Of a stretch of DNA of 64,000 nt, positions 50,491 through 59,308 are shown piece by piece; positions within the stretch are counted from its first letter, which is position 1; each line of letters begins with the position of its first letter. The notes beneath the pieces were generated by a model. It saw only the letters and a program-made list of their open reading frames with translations. It did no database searches and was not told where the DNA came from. The DNA lies in contig NCHQ01000006.1 of the NCBI GenBank assembly GCA_002281855.1, positions 165,029 to 229,028 on the forward strand. Reading direction: 5' to 3'. Position numbers and translations under genes: made by a program. This DNA comes from Rhodospirillales bacterium 24-66-33. Lineage in GTDB: Bacteria > Pseudomonadota > Alphaproteobacteria > Reyranellales > Reyranellaceae.

Positions 50491-50513
50491 TCGCCCATCG
50501 ATCGATAATGGAA

Positions 50514-50543
50514 ACGGCGGCCCACGGGCCGCCGTTCTCGTTT
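50514..50543 (+). terminator. Rho-independent terminator after pnp
   Basis: ACGGCGGCC (50514-50522) pairs with GGCCGCCGT (50527-50535) around a four-base loop, followed by TCTCGTTT. Confidence 0.85.
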
Positions 50544-50597
50544 GGCCATACCGGTGCGCCGCACATCGCGCGGTCCGACTATTCTTTGGGGTGAACC

Positions 50598-51587
50598 ATG
50601 AAAGTCACGCGACGTTTCCTGACGACTCTTCTGGGCGCGGCTCCCCTGGCGGCTGCGGTCCAGGCCAAGGCCCAATCTCCGAGCGACTGGCCGACGCGGC
50701 CGGTGCGGTTCCTCGTACCGTGGCCGGCCGGCGGCCTGAACGACGTCATCGCCCGCTCGTTCAACGACAAGGTCTCGAAGTCGCTGGGCCAGACCGTGAT
50801 CACCGACTTCAAGGCCGGGGCCGCCGGCCGCATCGGCGTGACGGAGATCGCCAAGGCCAAGCCCGATGGCTACACGATCGGCATGGGCAATCTCGGCCCG
50901 CTCACCATCTTCCCGTCCCTGTACAAGCAGATGCCCTACAGCGTGAAGGAAGACCTGACCCCCATCACCATGTTCGCCGCCTCGCCGTTGGTGCTGGTGG
51001 TCGCGGGCAATTCGCCGATCAAGACGGCGCAGGAACTCATCGACGCCGCCAAGGCCAAGCCGGGCGTGATGAACTTCGCCTCGGTCGGCCAGGGCAGCCC
51101 GGCGCATCTCACCTTCGAACTGCTGAAGAAGCGGACTGGCATCGACGTGGTGCATGTTCCGTTCAAAGGCACCAACGAATCGCTGCCGGCGCTGTTCGCG
51201 GGCGACGTCCAGACGACCTTCGACACGTTGCCGAGCCTGCTGCCGCACATCCAGGCGGGCAGGCTGCGGGCGCTCGCGGTGACGACCTTGGCACGCGTGC
51301 CGCAGTTGCCCGACGTGCCCTCGCTCAAGGAACTGTCGCTGGCCGATTCCGAGGTGGTCTCCTGGTACGCGCTGATCGCGCCGGCGGGCACGCCGGCACC
51401 GATCGTCAACCGGCTCTACAAGGAATACACCGCCGCCGCGCAGACGGCCGAGGTGCAGAAGCTGCTGTCGGACCAGGGGCTGATCTACCTGCCCAACACG
51501 ACGGCGCAGTTCCAGGCACGTATTGCCGAGGAGACCGCGCGCTGGGCCCAGCTCATCAAGGAAAACAAGCTCGAACTCGACCAGTAG
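50598..51587 (+). CDS. Bug-family (TctC-like) periplasmic substrate-binding protein
   Basis: 329 aa. Signal sequence with twin Arg (KVTRRFLTTLLGAAPLAAAVQA, cleaved near AQA), then the Bug fold with WPTRPVRFLVPWPAGG and GKPGVMNFASVG-like blocks (AKPGVMNFASVGQGSP). These bind organic acids for tripartite tricarboxylate transporters, or act as orphan sensors. No TctA/TctB membrane genes are nearby, so it is an orphan copy, as is common in soil proteobacteria. Confidence 0.92.
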   Translation: MKVTRRFLTTLLGAAPLAAAVQAKAQSPSDWPTRPVRFLVPWPAGGLNDVIARSFNDKVSKSLGQTVITDFKAGAAGRIGVTEIAKAKPDGYTIGMGNLGPLTIFPSLYKQMPYSVKEDLTPITMFAASPLVLVVAGNSPIKTAQELIDAAKAKPGVMNFASVGQGSPAHLTFELLKKRTGIDVVHVPFKGTNESLPALFAGDVQTTFDTLPSLLPHIQAGRLRALAVTTLARVPQLPDVPSLKELSLADSEVVSWYALIAPAGTPAPIVNRLYKEYTAAAQTAEVQKLLSDQGLIYLPNTTAQFQARIAEETARWAQLIKENKLELDQ

Positions 51588-51610
51588 GTATCGAGGCTTT
51601 CCAACAACGA

Positions 51611-51691
51611 CCTCACCCTGAGGAGCGAACGCAGTGAGCGTCTCGAAGGGTGGGCACGCGCACCCCATCGGTTGCCCATCCTTCGAGACGC
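51611..51691. repeat. Dispersed palindromic repeat, copy A
   Basis: Begins CCTCACCCTGAGGAGCG, then GCGTCTCGAAGGGTGGGCA (51638-51656) faces its near reverse complement TGCCCATCCTTCGAGACGC (51673-51691). The same family recurs at 63805. It lies between the Bug gene and the dioxygenase. Confidence 0.85.
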
Positions 51692-51734
51692 CGTGCTGTG
51701 CACGGCTGTGTGGTTCGACTGAAGGCGGGACGGG

Positions 51735-51766
51735 AAACGGCGGCCTTCGGGCCGCCGTTTTCATTT
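51735..51766 (+). terminator. UUCG-loop terminator before the dioxygenase gene
   Basis: AAACGGCGGCC pairs perfectly over 11 bases with GGCCGCCGTTT around TTCG (51746-51749), followed by TCATTT. It probably ends Bug-gene transcription, isolating the next gene, whose ATG is at 51781. Confidence 0.85.
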
Positions 51767-51780
51767 GCGAACGTCGGAGG

Positions 51781-52422
51781 ATGACGACGCTCTCGATCCT
51801 CTCCCGCCGCACGCTGTTGGCCGGTGCCGGCCTCGGCCTGGTGTCGCCTCTGCCGGTGTTCGCCGCCGGCCTCGTGGCGACGCCGGAGCAGACCGAGGGG
51901 CCGTTCTATCCGGCGGGTTTTCCGGCCGACATCGACAACGACCTCGTCCGGGTGAGCGGGCAGGCGGCGCAGGCGATGGGGCAGGTGCTTCATCTGCAGG
52001 GAAGGGTGATCGATCTGAGTGGTGGCGCCCGTGGCGGCGCGATGATCGAGATCTGGCAATGCGACGCGCAGGGCATTTACGACCATCCGCGCCAGCCGGG
52101 TCGCGACCGGCGCGATGAGGCGTTCCAGGGCTATGGTCGCATGCTGGTCGATGCCGAGGGCCGCTACAGCTTCCGCACCCTCAAGCCGGTCGCCTATCCC
52201 GGCCGCACGCCGCACATCCATCTCAAGGTGGCGACGGGTGACGGGCGGATGCTGACCAGCCAGTTCTACGTCGCGGGCGATCCCCAGAACGAGCGCGACG
52301 GTGTGTTCAGGCGGGCGGCGCGCTCCCCGGGCCAGCGCGAGCGGGTCGAAATGAAGCTCGAGCCGGCATCGGGCCTCGAGCCCGGCGCGGTGGCGACCAC
52401 GATGGATATCGTGATCGCCTGA
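51781..52422 (+). CDS. Exported intradiol ring-cleavage dioxygenase-like protein
   Basis: 213 aa with a Tat-type leader (SRRTLLAGAGLGLVSPLPVFA). The rest has the protocatechuate 3,4-dioxygenase beta-sandwich motifs TEGPFYP and GGARGGAMIEIWQCDAQG. Candidate iron ligands are Tyr in GIYDH, Tyr in GRYSF or VAYPGR, and His-x-His in TPHIHLKV. Export and small size set it apart from cytosolic catechol-cleaving enzymes, and no aromatic pathway genes are nearby. GGAGG lies before the ATG. Confidence 0.85.
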   Translation: MTTLSILSRRTLLAGAGLGLVSPLPVFAAGLVATPEQTEGPFYPAGFPADIDNDLVRVSGQAAQAMGQVLHLQGRVIDLSGGARGGAMIEIWQCDAQGIYDHPRQPGRDRRDEAFQGYGRMLVDAEGRYSFRTLKPVAYPGRTPHIHLKVATGDGRMLTSQFYVAGDPQNERDGVFRRAARSPGQRERVEMKLEPASGLEPGAVATTMDIVIA

Positions 52423-52429
52423 GAGCGGC

Positions 52430-53278
52430 CTACTGTTCGCCGCTGGCGCTCGGCACCGCGCTGCCATCGTGCGGCAGGCCGATTGCGTGATAGCCGGAAT
52501 CGACGAAGTGCACCGTGCCGGTGACGCCGGCGCTGAGATCCGACAGGTAGTAGAGCGCCGCGCCGCCGACATCGCTCAGCTCGACGTTGCGGCGGAGCGG
52601 CGCCGCCTCGCGCGACACGCGATAGACGTAGCGGGCGCCGCCGATCACCGCGCCGGCCAGGGTGCGCATCGGGCCGGGCGAGATCGCGTTCACCCTCACG
52701 CCCTGCGGGCCGAGGTCTGCCGCGAGATAGCGTACGCTGGCCTCGAGCGCGGCCTTGGCGACGCCCATGACGTTGTAGGACGGCATCACCCGCGTCGAGC
52801 CTTCGTAGGTCAGCGTGATCATGCTGCCGCCCTCGGTCATCAGCGGCAGGGCGCGGCGCGCGATCTCGGTGAAGGAGTAGCAGGAGATGGTGAGGCTGCG
52901 CTGGAAGTTGGCCTTGGTCGTGTCGACGTAGCGGCCCTTCAGCTCCTCCTTGTCGGAGAAGGCGATGGCATGCACGACGAAGTCGAGCCGCCCCCATTCC
53001 TGCTTCAGCGTCTCGAACAGCCGGTCGAGGCTCGCCTCGTCCTCGACATCGGCCTCGACGACCACTTTCGAGCCGAGCTTCTGCACCATCGGCAGCACGC
53101 GTTTGCCGAACGCCGCCCCCTGATAGGTGAACGCCATTTCGGCGCCCGCCGCGTGCAGCGCCTGGGTGATGCCCCAGGCAATCGAATGGTTGTTCGCCAC
53201 GCCCATGATCAGGCCGCGTTTGCCGGCCATGAGTTTGGGGACGTCAGGCAGAGACCTGGCGACGGGATCGTTGGGCAT
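52430..53278 (-). CDS. fabI: Enoyl-ACP reductase FabI
   Basis: 282 aa, NADH-dependent last step of fatty acid elongation. SDR fold with the FabI-type cofactor loop (GKRGLIMGVANNHSIAWG) and the catalytic Tyr-x6-Lys (SYNVMGVAKAAL). A C-terminal tail of about 20 extra residues follows the usual GYHAIG end. Ten bases after fabB in the fabA-fabB-fabI operon. Confidence 0.95.
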   Translation of the reverse strand: MPNDPVARSLPDVPKLMAGKRGLIMGVANNHSIAWGITQALHAAGAEMAFTYQGAAFGKRVLPMVQKLGSKVVVEADVEDEASLDRLFETLKQEWGRLDFVVHAIAFSDKEELKGRYVDTTKANFQRSLTISCYSFTEIARRALPLMTEGGSMITLTYEGSTRVMPSYNVMGVAKAALEASVRYLAADLGPQGVRVNAISPGPMRTLAGAVIGGARYVYRVSREAAPLRRNVELSDVGGAALYYLSDLSAGVTGTVHFVDSGYHAIGLPHDGSAVPSASGEQ

Positions 53279-53288
53279 TTAATCCGCC

Positions 53289-54536
53289 TCAGTGATCGTA
53301 GCGGGAGAACAGGAGGCAGGCGTTGGTGCCGCCGAAGCCGAAGCTGTTCGACATCACCGTCTGCAGACCGGCGTTGTCGATGCGCGTGCGGGCGATGGGA
53401 TAGCCCTCGGCCCCGGGATCGAGATTTTCGATGTTGGCCGAGGCGGTGATGAAGTCGTGCTTCATCATCAGCAGCGAATAGATCGCCTCGTGGGCGCCGG
53501 TCGCACCCTGGCTGTGGCCGGTCAACGACTTGGTCGAACTGACGGTCGGCAGTTTGTCGGGCTGCCGGTCGCCGAACACGGCGCGGATGGCGTCGAGTTC
53601 GGTGATGTCGCCGACCGGCGTCGCCGTGCCATGCGTGTTGATGTAGTCGACCGGGCTGTTGCGCCGGGGGGCACCCGGGAAGCCCTCGAGGGCCAGCTTC
53701 ATGCAGCGCAGCGCGCCCTCGCCGGAGGGGGCGACCATGTCGGCGCCGTCGGAGGTGGCGCCGTAGCCGGTCACCTCGGCATAGATCTTCGCGCCGCGCG
53801 CCTTGGCGACCTCGAGCTCTTCGAGCACCAGGATACCGCCGCCGCCCGCGATGACGAACCCGTCGCGGTCCTTGTCATAGGCGCGACTCGCGCGCTGCGG
53901 CGTGTCGTTGAACTTCGACGACATGGCGCCCATGGCGTCGAACAGCACGGAGAGCGTCCACTCCAGCTCCTCGCCGCCGCCCGCGAACATGCGGTCGGCC
54001 TTGCCGAGCTGGATCGTCTCCACGGCATTGCCGATGCAGTGGGCCGAGGTCGAGCAGGCCGAGCTGATCGAATAGCTCGGGCCCTTGATCTTGTAGGCCG
54101 TGGCGAGGTTTGCGGAGACGGTGCTCGACATGGCGCGCGGCACCTGGAACGGACCGACGCGCTTGGGTCCCTTTTCCTTGGCGGTGAGGGCCGCCTGGAC
54201 GATGGCGCCGGTCGTCGGTCCGCCCGAGCCGGCCACCAGGCCGGTCCGGTCGTTCGTGACTTCGGCCTCCGACAGGCCCGCATCCTCGATCGCCTGCTTC
54301 ATCGCGAGATAGGCATAGGCCGCGCCGTTGCCCATGAAGCGCATGAGGCGCCGGTCGACCAGCTCCTCGACATTGAGCTTCAGGGTGCCGGCGACCTGGC
54401 TGCGGAAGCCCAGGTCGCGGTACTCCGGCATGAACTCGATGCCCGACTTGCCTTCCTTCAGGGACTGCGTGACCTCGGCGGCGTTGTTGCCGATCGGCGA
54501 GACGATCCCGAGACCCGTGACGACGACGCGTTTCAT
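53289..54536 (-). CDS. fabB: 3-oxoacyl-ACP synthase I FabB
   Basis: 415 aa condensing enzyme for unsaturated fatty acid synthesis. Cys in [10 protein letters not shown], His in [11 protein letters not shown] and His in [12 protein letters not shown] make the Cys-His-His triad. ATG overlaps the fabA stop by one base (TGATG), so the two are translationally coupled. Confidence 0.96.
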   Translation of the reverse strand: MKRVVVTGLGIVSPIGNNAAEVTQSLKEGKSGIEFMPEYRDLGFRSQVAGTLKLNVEELVDRRLMRFMGNGAAYAYLAMKQAIEDAGLSEAEVTNDRTGLVAGSGGPTTGAIVQAALTAKEKGPKRVGPFQVPRAMSSTVSANLATAYKIKGPSYSISSACSTSAHCIGNAVETIQLGKADRMFAGGGEELEWTLSVLFDAMGAMSSKFNDTPQRASRAYDKDRDGFVIAGGGGILVLEELEVAKARGAKIYAEVTGYGATSDGADMVAPSGEGALRCMKLALEGFPGAPRRNSPVDYINTHGTATPVGDITELDAIRAVFGDRQPDKLPTVSSTKSLTGHSQGATGAHEAIYSLLMMKHDFITASANIENLDPGAEGYPIARTRIDNAGLQTVMSNSFGFGGTNACLLFSRYDH

Positions 54537-55081
54537 CAGACTGTCGCTCCAGCGGGCATCGGACCGTCCTTGACCAGGCCGACCTTCATGTCGTTGGCCT
54601 CATAGACCGGGTTACCGTCGGCGGTCACGAAACCGTCGCCGACGCCCATGACGAGGCGGCGCAGGATGAGCCGCTTGGGATGGACGTGATAGGTTAGTTT
54701 CTTGACCGTCGGCACGATCATGCCGGTGAGCTTGACCTCGCCGACGCCGATCGCCCGGCCGCGGCCCGGCGCCTTCATCCAGCCCAGGAAGAAGCCCAGC
54801 ATCTGCCACAGCGCGTCGAGGCCCAGGCAGCCCGGCATCACCGGGTCGCCCTTGAAGTGGCAGGCGAAGAACCAGAGGTCCGGTTTCACGTCCAGCTCGG
54901 CGATGATCTCGCCCTTGCCGTACTTGCCTCCGGTCGAATCGATTTTGACGATGCGGTCGAACATCAGCATGGGCGGCAGCGGCAGCTGGGCGTTCCCGGG
55001 CCCGAAAAGGTTGCCCTTGGCGCATTCGATCAAGTCTTCGAAAGTATAGCTATTCTTCTGCTCGTGCTCGCTCACATTCAC
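54536..55081 (-). CDS. fabA: 3-hydroxydecanoyl-ACP dehydratase/isomerase FabA
   Basis: 181 aa hot-dog fold enzyme introducing the double bond of unsaturated fatty acids. Catalytic His in [17 protein letters not shown] and Asp in LGLDALWQM. First gene of fabA-fabB-fabI, divergent from irr with 130 bases between starts; this gene order is common in alphaproteobacteria. Confidence 0.96.
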   Translation of the reverse strand: MNVSEHEQKNSYTFEDLIECAKGNLFGPGNAQLPLPPMLMFDRIVKIDSTGGKYGKGEIIAELDVKPDLWFFACHFKGDPVMPGCLGLDALWQMLGFFLGWMKAPGRGRAIGVGEVKLTGMIVPTVKKLTYHVHPKRLILRRLVMGVGDGFVTADGNPVYEANDMKVGLVKDGPMPAGATV

Positions 55082-55211
55082 CGTCCCACAGGCCGCCCCG
55101 GAGGGGCTTCAGAGCCAGAATAAGGATGCCGGACGCTGGGTGCAAACGGGCCTCGCCGGCAAAACACGCCCTTCTCTTGTCTCTTTCACCTGCGTACATA
55201 AGATTGCAATC

Positions 55212-55619
55212 ATGTCAGACAATGGCCCCGACCATACCGTCAGCCTGCGCGCCGCAGGTTTGCGACCGACTCGCCAGCGCGTCGCCTTGGCGCGGGTCCT
55301 TTTCGAGGGCGGCCATCGCCATGTCACTGCAGAGAGCCTGCACGCAGAGGTCAAGGCGACTCGCATGCCGGTTTCGCTGGCCACCGTCTACAATACGCTG
55401 AACCAGTTTCGCGACGCCGGGCTGCTGCGCGAGGTCGTCGTCGCGCCCGGCCGGTCCTATTTCGACACCAATACCGGACACCACCATCACTTCTTCGTCG
55501 AGACCGACGGCGAATTGCACGATTTTTCGTCCGAGGAAGTGACCATTGCCGGCCTGCCGGCACCGCCCGAGGGCACAACGCTCGCCCGGGTCGACGTGAT
55601 CGTCCGCGTGCGCCGTTGA
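55212..55619 (+). CDS. irr: Fur-family iron response regulator Irr
   Basis: 135 aa. Winged-helix domain (RPTRQRVALARVLFEGG, HVTAESLHAEVKA, VSLATVYNTLNQFRDAGLL) and a dimerisation domain containing the His cluster GHHHHFF, which binds heme or metal in Irr. In alphaproteobacteria Irr responds to heme/iron status and binds iron-control-element palindromes. Location next to fabA supports Irr rather than Fur or PerR. No N-terminal heme regulatory motif (GCP) is present, unlike Bradyrhizobium Irr. Confidence 0.92.
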   Translation: MSDNGPDHTVSLRAAGLRPTRQRVALARVLFEGGHRHVTAESLHAEVKATRMPVSLATVYNTLNQFRDAGLLREVVVAPGRSYFDTNTGHHHHFFVETDGELHDFSSEEVTIAGLPAPPEGTTLARVDVIVRVRR

Positions 55620-55644
55620 GGCGATTGCGAAGCGTTTGCAATAA

Positions 55645-55661
55645 CTTAGAACGGTTCTAAG
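55645..55661. promoter_or_regulatory. 17-bp palindrome, candidate Irr iron-control element
   Basis: CTTAGAACGGTTCTAAG has perfect eight-base arms and matches the TTAGAA-N3-TTCTAA shape of ICE boxes bound by Irr. It lies right after irr and four bases upstream of the likely -35 of the rubrerythrin operon. Confidence 0.72.
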
Positions 55662-55665
55662 GTTC

Positions 55666-55694
55666 TTGACGTCGTCGCGCACGGCCTCCTAAAT
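55666..55694 (+). promoter_or_regulatory. Probable sigma-70 promoter of the rubrerythrin operon
   Basis: TTGACG (55666-55671), a 17-base spacer, then CTAAAT (55689-55694). The coding start is 50 bases further on. The adjacent palindrome is placed to control it. Confidence 0.6.
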
Positions 55695-55743
55695 CCCCTC
55701 GTGAGATCGGCGGATGGGCCGATCGCAAAGGGAGTTAAGAACC

Positions 55744-56163
55744 ATGGCGAACCTCAAGGGATCCAAGACCGAAGAAAACCTCAAGGCCGCTTTCGCCGGC
55801 GAGAGCCAGGCCAATCGCCGTTACCTGTATTTCGCCCAGAAGGCCGACGTCGAAGGCTACAACGACGTCGCCGTCGTCTTCCGTTCGACCGCCGAGGGTG
55901 AGACCGGCCATGCGCACGGCCATCTCGAGTTCCTCGAGGTGAGCGGCGATCCGGCCACCGGCCTGCCGATCGGCCCGACCGACAGCAACCTCAAGGCCGC
56001 GATCGCCGGCGAAACGCACGAGTACACCGACATGTACCCGGGCATGGCGCGCACTGCGCGCGAGGAAGGCTTCGCCGAGGTCGCCGACTGGTTCGAGACG
56101 CTGGCGAAGGCCGAGAAGAGCCACGCCGGCCGCTTCCAGAAGGCCCTCGACACGATGGCTTGA
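55744..56163 (+). CDS. Rubrerythrin (ferritin-like diiron domain only)
   Basis: 139 aa. The diiron helices carry Glu/His ligands in [44 protein letters not shown] and [10 protein letters not shown]. No rubredoxin domain, so electrons must come from another protein. Rubrerythrins reduce peroxide. GGGAG before the ATG. It heads a three-gene module with an Fe-S CCG-domain protein and DUF3501, although a terminator lies between it and the second gene. Confidence 0.94.
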   Translation: MANLKGSKTEENLKAAFAGESQANRRYLYFAQKADVEGYNDVAVVFRSTAEGETGHAHGHLEFLEVSGDPATGLPIGPTDSNLKAAIAGETHEYTDMYPGMARTAREEGFAEVADWFETLAKAEKSHAGRFQKALDTMA

Positions 56164-56182
56164 GCCCTCCGGGCTGGTTCCG

Positions 56183-56210
56183 AAGGGGACCCCGCGCGGG
56201 TCCCCTTTTT
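56183..56210 (+). terminator. Terminator after the rubrerythrin gene
   Basis: AAGGGGACCC (56183-56192) pairs with GGGTCCCCTT (56198-56207) around CGCGC, and a T run follows (56206-56210). It probably lowers read-through into the Fe-S gene, giving more rubrerythrin than partner. Confidence 0.88.
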
Positions 56211-56242
56211 CTTCCCGCTCCCCTCCCACGAAGCGAGCGACC

Positions 56243-57601
56243 ATGCGCGAAGGCAGTCTCGAAGCACCGATCCGGCACGATCTCGACTGGCAGAATCCCT
56301 GGTTCTGGGACGAGGGTGCGCTCGAGAAGGAGATGGAGCGCGTCTTCGACATCTGTCACGGCTGCCGTCGCTGCTTCAACCTGTGCGATTCCTTCCCGCG
56401 CCTGTTCGACCTGATCGACAACGGTCCGACCGGCGAACTCGATGGCGTGAAGAAGGAGGATTACGCGCAGGTCGAGGAAGCCTGCACGCTCTGCGACATG
56501 TGCTTCATGACCAAGTGTCCCTACGTGCCGCCGCACGAATGGGCGCTGGATTTCCCGCACCTCATGCTGCGCCATCGCGCCGTGCAGGCGCGCAAGAAGG
56601 GCGTCGATTTCGTCGACAGGCAGCTGGCCGATACCGACCGCAGCGGCCGCCTGGGCACGTTCCTCGCCTCGGCTGCGAACTGGGCGAGCGACGAGCACAA
56701 CACGACCACCCGCCGGAGCCTGGAGCGCCTGGCCGGCATCCATCACGGGGCGCGGCTGCCGCGCTACGCCGGCGAGACGTTCGAGATCCGGGCGCGTCGC
56801 GAAGGCGCCGTGCTGAACGAGGCGGCGCCGGCCTTCGGCAAGCGCAAGGCCGTCCTCTATGCGACCTGCTTCGTGAACTTCAACAGCACCGACATCGGCG
56901 CCGCCGCGCGGGCCGTCCTGGCGAAGAATGGCGTCGAGACCGAGGTGGTGCATCCGGCCTGCTGCGGCATGCCCAAGCTCGAGTTGGGCGACATCGAATC
57001 GGTGGCCAACGCTGCGAAAGAGGTCTCGGCGGCCCTGCTGCCGTGGGTCGACAAGGGCTACGACATCATCGCGCTGACGCCGTCCTGCGCGTTGATGCTC
57101 AAGTTCGAGTGGCCGCTCATCTGTCCGAAGGATCCGGCGATCGAGCGGCTGTCGAACGCCACCTTCGACCTTTCCGAATACGTCGTCGACATCGCCAAGA
57201 AGCACGGGCTGGCACCGGGCCTGGAAGCGCTCGAGGGCGGCGTCACCGTCCACCTCGCCTGCCATGCGCGGGCGCAGAACATGGGCGCGAAGGCCGCCGA
57301 GATGCTGCGCCTGGTGCCCGGCACGCGCGTGGCGGTGATCGAGCGCTGCAGCGGCCATGGCGGCATCTGGGGCGCGCGGACGGAGAATTTCGAGACCGCG
57401 GTCAAGGTGGGCAAGCCCGCCGCACAGGCCGCCCTCAAGAACGACACAAGCTTCGTGGCATCCGAATGCCCCCTGGCGGCCGATCACCTGATGCAGGTGA
57501 TGGAGATGACGGCGGGCGACCAGGCGCCGAAGCCGTCGCGGGCCAGCCATCCGATCGAACTTCTGGCGCAGGCCTACGGGCTTGCAGGGACGGACAAGTG
57601 A
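56243..57601 (+). CDS. Heterodisulfide reductase-like Fe-S protein with CCG domain
   Basis: 452 aa. Two [4Fe-4S] motifs: C38, C41, C44, C48 ([11 protein letters not shown]) and C81, C84, C87, C92 ([13 protein letters not shown], with a four-residue last gap). Two CCG-type half sites follow: HPACCGMPK at about 237-242 and CHARAQ/CSGHGG at about 340-375. These resemble GlpC, GlcF and HdrB subunits that pass electrons to thiols or quinones. No flavin subunit is adjacent, so it most likely passes electrons to the neighbouring rubrerythrin. Its stop shares a base with the next start (TGATG). Confidence 0.9.
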   Translation: MREGSLEAPIRHDLDWQNPWFWDEGALEKEMERVFDICHGCRRCFNLCDSFPRLFDLIDNGPTGELDGVKKEDYAQVEEACTLCDMCFMTKCPYVPPHEWALDFPHLMLRHRAVQARKKGVDFVDRQLADTDRSGRLGTFLASAANWASDEHNTTTRRSLERLAGIHHGARLPRYAGETFEIRARREGAVLNEAAPAFGKRKAVLYATCFVNFNSTDIGAAARAVLAKNGVETEVVHPACCGMPKLELGDIESVANAAKEVSAALLPWVDKGYDIIALTPSCALMLKFEWPLICPKDPAIERLSNATFDLSEYVVDIAKKHGLAPGLEALEGGVTVHLACHARAQNMGAKAAEMLRLVPGTRVAVIERCSGHGGIWGARTENFETAVKVGKPAAQAALKNDTSFVASECPLAADHLMQVMEMTAGDQAPKPSRASHPIELLAQAYGLAGTDK

Positions 57602-58185
57602 TGCCGCGCAAGATCGACGCCTCCGACATCATCCCGATCGCCGAATACGCGAAGCTGCGGGCCGAGCGACGCAAGCGGATCTCGGAGATCAAGAAGAACC
57701 GGCGTATGGAAGTCGGTCCCTTCGCGACCTTCTATTTCGAGTCCTTCGACACGATGCTGCACCAGGTGCTCGAGATGCTGTTCATCGAGAAGGGTGGCGC
57801 CGAGCAGCTTCCCGACGAGCTCGCGGCCTACAATCCGCTGATCCCCACCGGGAGCGAGCTGGTGGCGACCGTGATGTTCGAGATCGACGATCCGCTGCGC
57901 CGCGCGCGGGTGCTCGGCATGCTGGGCGGCGTCGAGCACAAGGCCTTCATCCGGGTGGGCGGCGAGACGATCCGCGGCGTGCCGGAAGACGACCAGGAGC
58001 GGTCGCGCGAGGACGGCAAGGCCTCGTCGGTGCAGTTCGTCCGCTTTCCCTTCACGTCGGCGCAGGTCGAGGCGTTCAGGGGCGGCGCAGGCGACGTCGT
58101 GGTCGGTTTCGATCACGCCAACTACGGTCATATGGCCGTGATGTCGGCGCCCGTGCGCCAGGCGCTGTCGGCCGACTTCGCCTGA
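57601..58185 (+). CDS. DUF3501 family protein
   Basis: 194 aa. The N-terminus (ADSDIIPIAEYAKLRAERR-like; here ASDIIPIAEYAKLRAERRKR) and GPFATFYFESFDTMLHQVLEML are typical of DUF3501. No catalytic motif can be named. Coupled to the CCG-domain Fe-S gene by a TGATG overlap. Rubrerythrin, CCG protein and DUF3501 are often adjacent in proteobacteria, so a shared peroxide- or iron-related function is likely though unassigned. Confidence 0.9.
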   Translation: MPRKIDASDIIPIAEYAKLRAERRKRISEIKKNRRMEVGPFATFYFESFDTMLHQVLEMLFIEKGGAEQLPDELAAYNPLIPTGSELVATVMFEIDDPLRRARVLGMLGGVEHKAFIRVGGETIRGVPEDDQERSREDGKASSVQFVRFPFTSAQVEAFRGGAGDVVVGFDHANYGHMAVMSAPVRQALSADFA

Positions 58186-58201
58186 GCTCCGACCGCATTC
58201 G

Positions 58202-59242
58202 TCAGTAGTTCATCGGCAGCACCAGGACGATCGGGTCGCCCCGCATGCCCGCCGGCACCGGCGGCAGCGGCATGGCGCGCCGGATCGCCGACATCTCGGC
58301 ATCGTCGATCAGCGGCCAGCCGCTCGACCGGTCCAGTCTCATGTCCAGCAGTTCGCCGGCACGGCTGATCGTGACGCGCGTCACGACGCGGCCATGCTGG
58401 CGCGCCGCGCGCGCCGCGGCGGGATAGTCGCGATAGGGATCGATGTGGCGATAGACGCGCGACAGATAGTCGTTGCGGGCGCCACCGTCGCCCGTCGCCT
58501 GGTCGAAGGAACTGGTCGACGGGCCCCCGAGGCTCGACGTCTGCGGCGGATAGTCCTGCAGCCTCTGCCCGGGTGCCTGGGCCGTGCGCGGCGCGGTCGG
58601 GGGCCGCGGCGCCGGGCGCGCGGGGCGCGGGGGCGGCGCGGCGAGGGACGGTTCCATCGTCACCTGCGGCTTCCACGAAGAGACATCGGTCTGCCAGGCG
58701 GCTTCCGTTTCTCCTTCGACGAGCGGTTCCGGCGCGGCCGCTGCCGTCTCGGTCGGTGATGGTTCCGACGGGGGCGCCGGGGCGGGCTCCGCCGCCGGGT
58801 CATCCGGCGCCGCTTGGGCCGGAAGAGTTGCCGGGGCGGGTTCGGCACGCCGGGGAGGCGGCGGCGACGGAGGGGCTGCCGGTGTCTCGACGGGTGCGGG
58901 GTCACGCGGCGCCGGTTCGGGAGGCGCGGGCGGGACCGGGGCAATGGCTGCCTGCCGGGTGGACTCGGGCGTCGTGATGGGCGGAGCAGGGTCCGGCGAC
59001 GATGGAGCCGGCTCGGAGCGCGCCGGCTCGGCCGCGGGCGGGGCAGCGGCGGCCAGATTGCCCGCCGACAACGGCTCCGGCTCGACCGAGACCATGATCG
59101 GCGTTTCGGCATGGTCGAGGCTGCGCGACGGCTGGGCCCACCAGAGCGCCGCGGCGACGAGCACGTGCAGGCCGATCGCCAGGGCAAGCGCCGCCGGCGA
59201 CATGCGCCCGGATTGCGACCCGATGAGACTGTCGTGTGTCAC
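58202..59242 (-). CDS. TonB-like energy transducer, second of a tandem pair
   Basis: 346 aa. One N-terminal helix (ALALAIGLHVLVAAALWW), a long Pro/Ala/Glu-rich periplasmic spacer (about 50-215), and a C-terminal TonB domain (about 260-345; RVVTRVTISRAGELLDMRLD). The GTG start at 59242 is chosen by analogy with its paralogue upstream: both begin with THD and share SxxxxMxPAALALA. Links inner-membrane proton force to outer-membrane receptors. No ExbB/ExbD genes adjacent. Confidence 0.85.
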   Translation of the reverse strand: MTHDSLIGSQSGRMSPAALALAIGLHVLVAAALWWAQPSRSLDHAETPIMVSVEPEPLSAGNLAAAAPPAAEPARSEPAPSSPDPAPPITTPESTRQAAIAPVPPAPPEPAPRDPAPVETPAAPPSPPPPRRAEPAPATLPAQAAPDDPAAEPAPAPPSEPSPTETAAAAPEPLVEGETEAAWQTDVSSWKPQVTMEPSLAAPPPRPARPAPRPPTAPRTAQAPGQRLQDYPPQTSSLGGPSTSSFDQATGDGGARNDYLSRVYRHIDPYRDYPAAARAARQHGRVVTRVTISRAGELLDMRLDRSSGWPLIDDAEMSAIRRAMPLPPVPAGMRGDPIVLVLPMNY

Positions 59243-59308
59243 GGCACCGCAAGTTCTACGTCCGCCCGGCACCCGCGGCCAGCCGGATCGACGACGGCGC
59301 GGACGCCG

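Noticed and set aside
55202..55211. GATTGCAATC palindrome just before the irr start codon as an operator.
   Set aside because: Only ten bases, does not match ICE or other known boxes, and lies where a ribosome site would be expected.
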